NCBI GenBank assembly: GCA_036867785.1
Contig: CP145413.1
Location: 124,001 to 188,000, forward strand
DNA from: Plasmodiophora brassicae
Lineage: Eukaryota; Endomyxa: Phytomyxea; Phytomyxea; Plasmodiophorida
DNA length: 64,000 bases
Reading direction: 5' to 3'
The notes beneath the pieces were generated by a model that worked only from the letters and a program-made list of their open reading frames with translations, did no database searches and had not been told where the DNA came from. Positions 56,764 through 64,000 of this stretch are shown here, one piece after another (within the stretch, counting starts at the first letter, position 1; the number at the start of each line of letters is the position of its first letter). The position numbers and the translations under genes were made by a program.

Positions 56764-57414
56764 ATGGCGTCGAGCGACAGAAAGGAGTCTGGTGTGTCGC
56801 CAGCGGCGTTGCTAGAGTTCTTCCTCATCTGCGGACGGTTGAAGACGACGAAACGGGCTGGGTGGGTACAGCAGGGCGTTCATCAGCCCGAATCGGTGGC
56901 GGATCACATGTATCGCATGGGAATGATGGCGCTGGCGTTCGATGGCGAACCTGGGCACAGTGGAGAACGGCTGGACTTCAGTAAGGTTGGGCGGCTGCGA
57001 CGGAGCCATTAGCTAGACATAACGTGTGGCTAGGTGGTCCGCATGGCGATTGTACATGATTTAGCGGAGAGCATCGTCGGCGACATCACGCCGAGCGACA
57101 ACGTGCCTGAGGATAAGAAGCATGAGATGGAGGAATCGGCGATGCGTGAGATTACCGAGGATCTTGGCGACGCCGGGCGTATGATCTACGATCTGTTCGT
57201 CGAGTACGAACGGGGTCAGACGCCGGAAGCGAAACTTGTCAAAGACTTCGACAAGCTCGACATGATTGTTCAGGCGTTCGAGTACGAACGCTCGCAAGGC
57301 AGCACGCTTGAACAGTTTTTCGAGTCGACCCGAGGCAGATTCACGCACCCGAAGATCAAGCGAGTCGTCGAAATACTTTACGAACGCCGCAAACACGAAT
57401 GTACTCACGAATAA
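56764..57414 (+). CDS. HDDC2: HD-domain 5'-deoxynucleotidase HDDC2/YGK1-like
   Basis: The family removes phosphate from dNMPs using a metal bound by the HD motif. ATG 56764; exon 1 reads LLEFFLICGRLKTTKRAGWV and ESVADHMYRMGMMAL (first metal His). A 48-nt intron at 56986-57033 joins LDFSK to VVRMAIVHDLAESIVGDITPSD (HD pair, then the family GDI.PxD). KLVKDFDKLDMIVQAFEYE (downstream Asp) and RFTHPKIK complete the fold. Total 200 residues, the family size. Convergent with allantoicase. Confidence 0.93.
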
Positions 57415-57512
57415 TGTCGCAAGCAGTGGCTGTGTCCGCTCGAAGTGCGGCTCTGTGCGACGCTAAAATCTGGCAGACGGCAGGCGTGGGTAACCACAAC
57501 AAATAACGTTCA

Positions 57513-58938
57513 TCAGAACTTCCTGCAGTAGACACGCAGGCGCGATATGCCGCCATCGGGGATGCTAACAACGCGAACGTGCGTGATTGGGGTATCGCGG
57601 AATTCTTCGCTTAAATCGTCGGCGAAGAATACCGCCCTGAAGTGTCCTCTGCCTGCATCGGACTCGAAATGAGCCGAGCGTTTTAGCGCAACTCTTCCGA
57701 TGCCGTGTTGTTACCAGGTCGTTCTGAAACGAGGGTCTTCCATGTGGGCGTCTGGCCAGAAGCATCAGTTGTGGCATCGACTCGTATCCGATGGGGGAAG
57801 TTTCCACGGAAGTGGGCGGTGTCAACCTCGATGGCATGGACAACGCCAGGCTGCCCTGTGTCGACCGATCATTGGCCGGATATTGCAGAGAGACAAACAG
57901 GTCCAACCGAGTTGGATGATGGCCCAGTCCTGGTTGTCTGCCTTTCTGGATCGTTGTGACTCCCATCCGCTTCCCATGTTGGCCGCCCTGGTCGGCAGAA
58001 GAAGGTTGGACGGATGCGAGTAGAACTTGTTGCTGGAATCAACTGCATGTCCACCGTTCTGTACACTTGCTAGATCGATAGCGACGCCCAGTGACCTGAG
58101 ATACGTCCAGTCGGGCGATGGCGTCCCGAATACTCGAAACCGAGCCACTCCACCATCCGGGAAAATGCTCAGTCGAACATGAGTGAACCGGCGGCGACGA
58201 TGCTGGGCATCTGTGGATTCCCCATCGACGACATGGATGACGTTATGGCCCAGACCTGGCGCACCGCTCACCAGGCCCGTTCGTAGAATAATCGGGAACC
58301 ATTGTGCTGTCCGATGGAGATCGAACCAAGGCGCCTCCACTGGTGCCGTACATGCCTCTACCACTGTGACCAGACGCACGCACGTCAGAACAAGGGCCTC
58401 AGCTGCCGAAAGCATAAAGCATCCAATAGTGGCCATACTTGCTGACTGTGCAAAGTTCCCAGTGAAGTGCAATGTGTCAACATCAACGCCTATCCTGAAA
58501 GTGTCAGTTGAAAGAAGGGCGTCGGTTAGGACGTCGTCAGCGGTACCGTGAATCAGGCCTGGGATCCCCAGGCGAATGATGCAGAAGTCATGACCGTTGC
58601 GTTCGGGATCGAGAGCTCTGATGGGGAGTGCCATTACTGGTACGAACATACCTGTTTGGGGGAACCGACAGACCTTACCCGTGCCGACCAGTCTCCCATC
58701 CGTCCATCACTTTGCCCGTCATCGAGTACCTAAGCACAACGCTGAGCACGTCAAGCACCTGACCTGAGCGGCCGCCTGACGTATTCGGGTCAAACGTCGC
58801 CCGCCCCGGTTTCAGCAGGTTGCTCGCTTCGGCGAACCACTCATTGTTCGCATACAGGACGCAGCCGCCGACATCCGCGCACGCCAGATCGACCAGACTG
58901 GTCAGGTCCTCTGCCGCACCGCCGCCGCCGCCGGCCAT
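57513..58938 (-). CDS. alc: Allantoicase
   Basis: Hydrolyses allantoate to ureidoglycolate and urea in purine breakdown. The protein is two allantoicase repeats. Repeat 1: GGCVLYANNEWFAEASNLLKPG, MDGWETGRHG, intron, then HDFCIIRLGIPG and VDVDTLHFTGNFAQSASM. Repeat 2: THVRLSIFPDGGVARFRVFG, DLASVQNGGHAV, NLLLPTRAANMGSGWESQR, DWAIIQLG, VDTAHFRGNFPHRIRVD, ending THVRVVSIPDGGISRLRVYC. Start ATG 58938. Introns are short; one needed at 57692-57714 would be only 23 nt (GT..AG, in frame), so it is either a micro-intron or a small indel. No peroxisomal PTS1 at the C-terminus (..CRKF). Confidence 0.88.
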
Positions 58939-59092
58939 CACCCACTGCCCCAAAATCGCAAATGACTCGTGCCGGGGCAGTGGCGACTGCTTACTGGCTG
59001 GCGACTGTTACTGGTATATAACCGATCAGCCGCCCCGCAGCTGCCCCAGAACTGCCCGACTGGCGCAGTCCGTAACTGCCCAACAGACACTG

Positions 59093-59302
59093 GCGCTGTG
59101 ACAATTAGGGGAACGTGCGCTGTGACAATTAGGGGAACGTGCGCTGTGACAATTAGGGGAACGTGCGCTGTGACAATTAGGGGAACGTGCGCTGTGACAA
59201 TTAGGGGAACGTGCGCTGTGACAATTAGGGGAACGTGCGCTGTGACAATTAGGGGAACGTGCGCTGTGACAATTAGGGGAACGTGCGCTGTGACAATTAG
59301 GG
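59093..59302. repeat. 24-bp minisatellite, 8 full units plus a partial
   Basis: GCGCTGTGACAATTAGGGGAACGT repeats eight times with no mismatches, then 18 bases of a ninth unit. It lies between the allantoicase promoter side and the RRM gene. Confidence 0.97.
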
Positions 59303-59458
59303 AGTAATAGGCATTTTAAGACATCAAATCTATCGTGTATTTGGACTGCCGAAGCCGTCGGTTGCCGTGGACGTTTATTCAAACTGCGCGGCTGCGCGAC
59401 CTCCGTCGCGGCCGTGCCATAACATGCGGCGTGGCGAGGGCCCAAAAGTCGCACATGT

Positions 59459-59459
<1 letters not shown>

Positions 59460-59492
<33 letters not shown>
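59460..59492 (+). repeat. Homopolymer of 33 G with flanking 12-bp inverted repeat
   Basis: An uninterrupted G run. GGCGAGGGCCCA (59433-59444) and its exact reverse complement (59552-59563) flank it, and AGTCGCAC-like words occur on both sides. It lies 170 bp upstream of the RRM-gene ATG. The run length itself is unreliable in most sequencing. Confidence 0.85.
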
Positions 59493-59498
<6 letters not shown>

Positions 59499-59662
59499 CG
59501 CACTTTTCGATAGTGCGCCCGTCGGGCAGATCACGGTTAGTGAGTGGGCACTGGGCCCTCGCCGTGTCCCCAACGTCAAAATCGAAACGAAATGGGGACT
59601 TCCACGTTTGGCGCAAGGTAACAATGTGCCGCGCGCGCGGCGGAGTTGGCCGTTAGTGCGCG

Positions 59663-60487
59663 ATGGCGTCGTCGTTGCTGCGACCGGAGTCGAACAACCC
59701 GACGATCTACATTACGGGCCTGGTCCCGACCGTTACTGCCGATGACCTAGCCGAGAAGTTTGGCCAGATCGGCAGGATCAAGACGGATAAGAAGACTGGC
59801 GACTACAAGATCGTGATCTACAGTGACAAGGCGACGAACGAGCCGAAAGGTGATGGGACGGTGACGTTCGAGGATCCGTCCGCTGCGTCCGCCGCTGTCA
59901 GCTGGTTCAACAATACCGAGTTCATGGGAAAGACATTGAAAGTTGAGCTGGCTGAAGAAAAGACGTATACGCCAGCGCCTCGTTCCGCCCCGCCTCCACC
60001 GTCCGGTCGAGACCAGCCGCGTTCAGGGGCCACTGGCGCTCCTGGCGAATGGGATTGTCCATCGTGCGGGAACATGAACTTCGCCAAGCGCAACGAATGC
60101 TTCCGATGCCATGCGTCTCGTCCAGCGCAGCGACCTGGACCTGCGTCTCCGAGCGTACAGCGCCAGGGTGGTGACGACTGGACCTGCATCGGGTGCGGTA
60201 ACCTCAACTGGGCGCGCCGCAACGAATGCAATCGCTGCTCTGCACAGAAACCGACCGGTACCGTCGAACGGCGAACGGGACGCGGCGGCGGGTACAATGA
60301 CCGTCAAGATTCGGAGCCCAGCGATCGTGATCGGCAGCGAGGATCGTATCAACGCGATCGTGAGAATGATCGTGGCGGCCGTGGTGGCAGCGACTACGGA
60401 CGAAGCGATTACGGGCGTGATCGTGATGACAGAGGTGGAAGTCGTGGTGGATACCGACGTGATCGATCACGAAGCCCAAGGCGCTAG
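59663..60487 (+). CDS. RNA-binding protein: RRM, two RanBP2 zinc fingers, RG-rich tail (FUS/TAF15-like)
   Basis: A 274-residue intronless frame. An RRM at ~12-100 (TIYITGLVPTVTADDLAEKF as RNP2 and helix; GDGTVTFEDPSAA as RNP1 region; KVELAEEK). A Pro linker leads to two C-x2-C-x10-C-x2-C RanBP2 fingers, WDCPSCGNMNFAKRNECFRC and WTCIGCGNLNWARRNECNRC. The C-terminus is Arg/Gly/Asp/Ser-rich, ending RDRSRSPRR. FET-family proteins have this order with one finger; plant TAF15-like and some protist proteins have two. Expected nuclear role in transcription/splicing. Confidence 0.92.
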   Translation: MASSLLRPESNNPTIYITGLVPTVTADDLAEKFGQIGRIKTDKKTGDYKIVIYSDKATNEPKGDGTVTFEDPSAASAAVSWFNNTEFMGKTLKVELAEEKTYTPAPRSAPPPPSGRDQPRSGATGAPGEWDCPSCGNMNFAKRNECFRCHASRPAQRPGPASPSVQRQGGDDWTCIGCGNLNWARRNECNRCSAQKPTGTVERRTGRGGGYNDRQDSEPSDRDRQRGSYQRDRENDRGGRGGSDYGRSDYGRDRDDRGGSRGGYRRDRSRSPRR

Positions 60488-60597
60488 CTGGAGGCTAACC
60501 TGGTCGCCTCCCCAAATGTCGTGATCGCCATACACTGAAGCAGGTGTCAAACGCCGGACCCTGTTTATTCTTCGAAGTCAATGTGTTTGGTTTCAGC

Positions 60598-61677
60598 CTA
60601 GGGCGTGTAATGGATGATTTGAGTGTCGGTGACCTTCCAGGAGATGCCTGGCACGATGCCGTCGTTGCAGGCGTTCCCGTTATCGATGGCGTTGAGTGCA
60701 GTCACCGAGAAATCGATCCTGCCGCCGCCGATGCATGCGACGCACCCATCGAAGACGAAGAAGGGGCCGCCGGGGACCTCGACGCCGTCCTTGAAGACGC
60801 GGATCTGCTTGCCGCATAGGTTCGCCCGACCTTCCGCTGTGGCCAGCAGCGTGCTGTCGATGGCGACCATGTTGTTCGACCCGTACTGGTTGATCGTCTT
60901 CGCCAGAATCGACGACGTGCATTGGGGGAAGCCATTATTCTCGGGGTATGGGGCCGCCCCGTTGCACGTCCGCCCAGTGACGTCGTAGTAAAACGTACCG
61001 CTCCCGGACCCGCTGTACAGGACGGCAGGTGATCCCTGGCTCGGTGTTGGCCCTGGACCTAGGCTACTACTGCTACTAGTGGTGGTCGGCGCTGGCGTCG
61101 CGCCCGTGCTGGGTGCTGCTGTGCTTGGAGTCGTGATCGGCGGTGGTTGAGCTGGGCTTACAGCGGCTTGTGCTTGAGCTGGGCTTGCAGCAGATACTGC
61201 TTGAATGGTACTCGTAGTGGACGGTGCTTGTGCGGGCCTCGTAGTGGATGGTGCTCGGGGCGGGCTAATGCTCGACAGTGCGTGAACTGGTCTGGTACTG
61301 GACCGTAAAAGAGTTGGAGAAGAACTGGACGGCAACTGTACACGGCCAGCGCTGGAAGGGGACTGGGTCAGGCTAGTAGTCGACGGCTGTGGAGTTGGGC
61401 TAGTAGTGGAAGGGGCTGGCATTGGGGTAGTCCTGCGGGGCACGTCCGGCACGACCAGATTGGTCGAAATTGGGCCTGGAGGCACGCAGACTTCTGGGTC
61501 GAATGTGCCTTGCAGAATTATACATTTTAGCAGGCCGTCGCTGGCACCACAGCACCCGCTCTTGCATTGCGAACTTGTCGCGCAGCACTGCAAATCGTCA
61601 AGCTGTTGGGAGGCAACCAGCCGCATCACGGTTTGGCTAAACGCAAGGCCATAGGTAATCAAATGGATGTTCGTCAT
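60598..61677 (-). CDS. Secreted mucin-linked double-psi beta-barrel (RlpA/expansin-like) protein
   Basis: 359 residues, intronless. After a signal peptide (ITYGLAFSQTVMRLVASQ) comes a small Cys cluster (LQCCATSSQCKSGCC), then ~150 residues of Ser/Thr/Pro repeats (APSTTSPTP-like), then a double-psi beta-barrel: SGTFYYDVTGRTCNG, NNMVAIDSTLLAT, LCGKQIRVFKDG, GPFFVFDGCVACIGGGRIDFS and NDGIVPGISWKV. Barwin/expansin-type barrels loosen wall polysaccharides. The catalytic-type Asp in VFDGC is present. Likely acts on the cell wall of this organism or a host. Confidence 0.85.
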   Translation of the reverse strand: MTNIHLITYGLAFSQTVMRLVASQQLDDLQCCATSSQCKSGCCGASDGLLKCIILQGTFDPEVCVPPGPISTNLVVPDVPRRTTPMPAPSTTSPTPQPSTTSLTQSPSSAGRVQLPSSSSPTLLRSSTRPVHALSSISPPRAPSTTRPAQAPSTTSTIQAVSAASPAQAQAAVSPAQPPPITTPSTAAPSTGATPAPTTTSSSSSLGPGPTPSQGSPAVLYSGSGSGTFYYDVTGRTCNGAAPYPENNGFPQCTSSILAKTINQYGSNNMVAIDSTLLATAEGRANLCGKQIRVFKDGVEVPGGPFFVFDGCVACIGGGRIDFSVTALNAIDNGNACNDGIVPGISWKVTDTQIIHYTP

Positions 61678-62485
61678 GGTGAATAATCAAGGAAGTGACA
61701 TGGCACGGGTCCATCAGTAGCGTTCGCACTCATGCCGTGTTCCAGAACACACTCGAACGAAAGTTCTGGAACCAGGCCGTATATGCAGATGTGCTCGACT
61801 GACTCGCCGTTCTTATATCGTGGCATCAGGGCGATTTGGTAGCCAATGGTCATATACCGTGACATCAGAACGATTTGGTAGCCAATGGTCAGCACGAATT
61901 TCCTGTATCGATTGACGTAACAGTGGTTAAAAATCACCCAGTGCAGCGCATTCGTTCTTGACCGCCCTGAAGATGCTATTACGTTTGAGCTCGGGGCTTG
62001 GGTCGATCAATCCAAGTTTCACACGGCAGCTGGCAATTTATGCCGAGGCAGCAGCTGCACAATCGAGTGATTTACCGACTGAGTAGAGACGCATCTTGCG
62101 TCCAAACACAGAGGGAACCAAGAAAATCGTTGCTCAATAGACACACCTGGGCAAGAGGCTTTAGGCGCTGCCTGAACTGTTCGCTGACACCGCGTGAACC
62201 CCACGGCTGTTGAATGGAACGCCATGCCTGAGGTCACGTAACCGAGAACGCCGAACAGGCTCTGCTAATAACCCCGTTACTGTTATCCAAGAGTTTGAGG
62301 AGCCTTTGGGGCTTCTGGAGCTTTACCATGCTGACCTGCTACTCGGGTGCGAACCTAATACAGACTCGACAACAACGCGGAACATGCGAAGACGACGAAG
62401 TCGGCACGCATGATAGTTCCGTTTTCTCTTGCGCCCACAGTTCTTGCATTTGCCACCATAGAGCCTAGACTAGAAACCCAATACT
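61678..62485. other. Gene-free interval with a 39-bp tandem duplication
   Basis: About 800 bases. No frame shows recognisable protein. The only structure I see is the two-unit tandem repeat at 61814-61891; the rest is unremarkable and should include the promoter of the barrel protein and the 3' region of PSMD9. Confidence 0.4.
61814..61891. repeat. 39-bp tandem duplication
   Basis: 61814-61852 and 61853-61891 share TAT..CGTG.CATCAG..CGATTTGGTAGCCAATGGTCA with four mismatches. Confidence 0.9.
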
Positions 62486-63370
62486 TTACTCAGCAACATC
62501 GAACGGAATGAAGGGCTGAAGGTGACATCTGAGAAGAAATTTAGTGTTCTCAGCATAACCTGAACGAACAATCTCACTGACCCGAGCAATCCGCGTCCAT
62601 CCCATCGCCTGGGGGTCACGACAATGGTAATCGGATCGGCGAACCCGTCACGCGCAATGACTACAGCAATTGGGCGTTCAACGCTGCGGTGAACAAGTTC
62701 GCCGACGGCACCCAGCGCGTCGCGTTCAGATTGATGACGAGCTAGGTTCACTGACCCGAACTGCAAGATTCGATCACCGGTCCGGCACCTGAAGGTATGA
62801 GTTAGTCGGATTCACCAGAACCCAATCACCGTAAAGTACCCAGCGGTAAATGCTGGAGACCCTTCGTCGACGCTGTCGATAACAGCGAACGCGATCAACG
62901 GTGCTGCCTCAGGAGGTCCAGGCTCAGTTACTTCAATATCAGTCGGCCTTTCGTCAGCTGAAACAACAGTGGGCAACGGCTGGTGCTGGGTCACAGGCAC
63001 TGCACACAACAATACAATAAGGGCGGCTGTGCAGAATAGCCAAACGCAAAAGACCTTCTGCGGGCGCCTTGTTGTTTCTCATAGCATCGTGGTATTCACC
63101 AAGGACGTCAGCCAGTCGAGCAACGACGCGTTTATGGTCGTTGAGAGCCGTCCGCATGGACTGCGCATGGATCCGCGCAGCGTGATGATCAACGTTCGGA
63201 AGCGGGAACCCCTCCGCATCCGTCAGGCGCAGCGGCAGCTGCGCCGGGTCCAGGCCCTGCGACGTCAGCCACGACTGCGCCGACTCGATCTCCAGCTCCA
63301 GCGCCTCCTTACGCGCCTCCAGGTCGCGCAGCTCGCCGCGCAGCTGCACCACGGCATCATTCGCCGACAT
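62486..63370 (-). CDS. PSMD9: 26S proteasome assembly chaperone PSMD9/Nas2 (p27)
   Basis: Chaperone of the Rpt4-Rpt5 module during base assembly. ATG 63370; exon 1 is the N-terminal coiled coil (LEARKEALELEIESAQSWL, LRLTDAEGFPLPNVDHHAAR, ALNDHKRVVARLADVL), the family's EGYPRxDVD/NDHK pattern. A middle exon brings the PDZ start (PLIAFAVIDSVDEGSPAFTAG), then ILQFGSVNLARHQSER and DPITIVVTPRRWDGRGLLG. Using donor GTCAGT instead of GTGAGA at the last junction gives LLGCHLQPFIP, matching the family ending. Stop at 62486. All parts of the family are present. Confidence 0.92.
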
Positions 63371-63589
63371 GGCCGCGACCGGCAAAATGATTCTTCCGCG
63401 TTTGCCGTTGGGCGCGCGCGACCCGACACGCGGCGCACGTGCAGCAGATGCAGACTGCATCGCCAGTGAGCACGTTCCGCCGGCAAAGGTGCGGTATGCC
63501 ACTGGGTGGGTGGAGTTGGCTTGGTGAATCCGATCCAGCGCGCTGGATTTTTAACGCGCCTTGTCGCGTGTCCAGTCGAATCTTTGCTC

Positions 63590-64000
63590 ATGTTGGCAGG
63601 GGTGGCGCGATTCCTGGGACGTCTGCAGTTAGCGCGGCAGAGGAGGAACCAGGAGAACCAGGCGAGGGTCGATGTGGCCTCGGTTGTGGAGGATGACCAG
63701 TTACCGCCGCTGCCAGGCGAGCAGATGTATAAGAAGAAACGGCAGGCGAAGCCGAAGAAGAAGCGCACCAAGAAGCGGATGAGTCTGAAGCCGGTCGATT
63801 CGTCGACTGAGGGAAGTACTGATACCAGCGTGTCGTGGTCGTGGTCGTCGAACAGCCGAAGCCGATCGCCGTCGCCTTCGCCTGTTGCTCGCGCTAACTC
63901 CAAGGGTAGGCGAGTCCATTTCGCCGACGAGGACGCGGCTGTGTCCAGTCCATCAAACAAGCACCATGTCGATGATTCGCTGTCCTCGACGGCCGCAGGC
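63590..64000 (+). CDS. Basic, Ser/Arg-rich protein with RVxF-type motif; runs off the window
   Basis: Open from ATG 63590 to the window end (137 codons, no stop). It has an Arg/Gln-rich helix, a strongly basic block (KKKRQAKPKKKRTKKR), a Ser/Arg stretch (SRSRSPSPSP) and GRRVHFADEDA, a good protein phosphatase 1 docking motif (RVxF with flanking basic then acidic residues). No domain recognised in the visible part. The start is divergent from PSMD9, sharing a ~220-bp promoter region. Confidence 0.55.
   Translation, partial: MLAGVARFLGRLQLARQRRNQENQARVDVASVVEDDQLPPLPGEQMYKKKRQAKPKKKRTKKRMSLKPVDSSTEGSTDTSVSWSWSSNSRSRSPSPSPVARANSKGRRVHFADEDAAVSSPSNKHHVDDSLSSTAAG

Noticed and set aside
59099-59302. 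Telomere-like repeat (contains TTAGGG)
   Set aside because: The 24-bp unit has only one TTAGGG each and is embedded between ordinary genes; not a telomeric array.

Overview
This is a nuclear window from a gene-dense eukaryotic protist. Almost every gene carries spliceosomal GT..AG introns of only about 45-80 nt (a few look even shorter), intergenic gaps are mostly under 400 bp, and the proteins are typically eukaryotic: ribosomal protein eS26, the kinetochore subunit Mis12, the proteasome chaperone PSMD9, NELF-B and a tandem-PHD protein. CFAP43 implies a flagellate stage; the carrier and allantoicase imply peroxisomes; the Zim17-type protein implies mitochondria. Very short introns, moderately high GC and several Ala/Pro/Thr-rich secreted proteins would suit a plasmodiophorid-like rhizarian, but the window does not prove the lineage.

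1-21.8 kb holds mostly housekeeping genes on the minus strand: DNL-type zinc finger protein, NELF-B, a 12-kb BLTP1/Csf1-type bridge lipid-transfer gene, then (after a small retrotransposon scar) WDR89 on plus, Mis12 and a PHF10/DPF-like double-PHD protein on minus.

21.8-31.1 kb is a transposon island. It holds an apparently complete Mutator-like (MULE) transposase gene with many short introns; two nearly identical 386-389 bp direct repeats packed with CTGCA motifs; between these repeats an intact 774-residue nuclease-fold plus protein-kinase protein resembling Crinkler-type effectors; a PIF/Harbinger transposase with one frameshift and a small coiled-coil partner ORF; and a 350-bp inverted-repeat element.

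31.4-50 kb is rich in surface and secreted proteins: a class 3 lipase lacking its nucleophile serine, a 930-residue mucin-like secreted protein, a peroxisomal carrier, a giant type II membrane protein (acidic tail, membrane anchor, serial LEA-2/Tag1-like beta domains and, apparently, an L-type lectin and a filamin repeat), a secreted subtilisin, a PPxY-tailed membrane protein and another secreted Ala/Pro/Thr-rich protein.

50.3-64 kb returns to conserved genes: CFAP43, RPS26, HDDC2, allantoicase, a FUS/TAF15-like RRM-RanBP2 zinc finger protein, an expansin/RlpA-like secreted protein, PSMD9, and the start of a basic, SR-rich protein with an RVxF motif. No rRNA, CRISPR or convincing tRNA was found. 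Multi-exon gene limits are first-to-last coding base as inferred by eye; introns are included in the spans.
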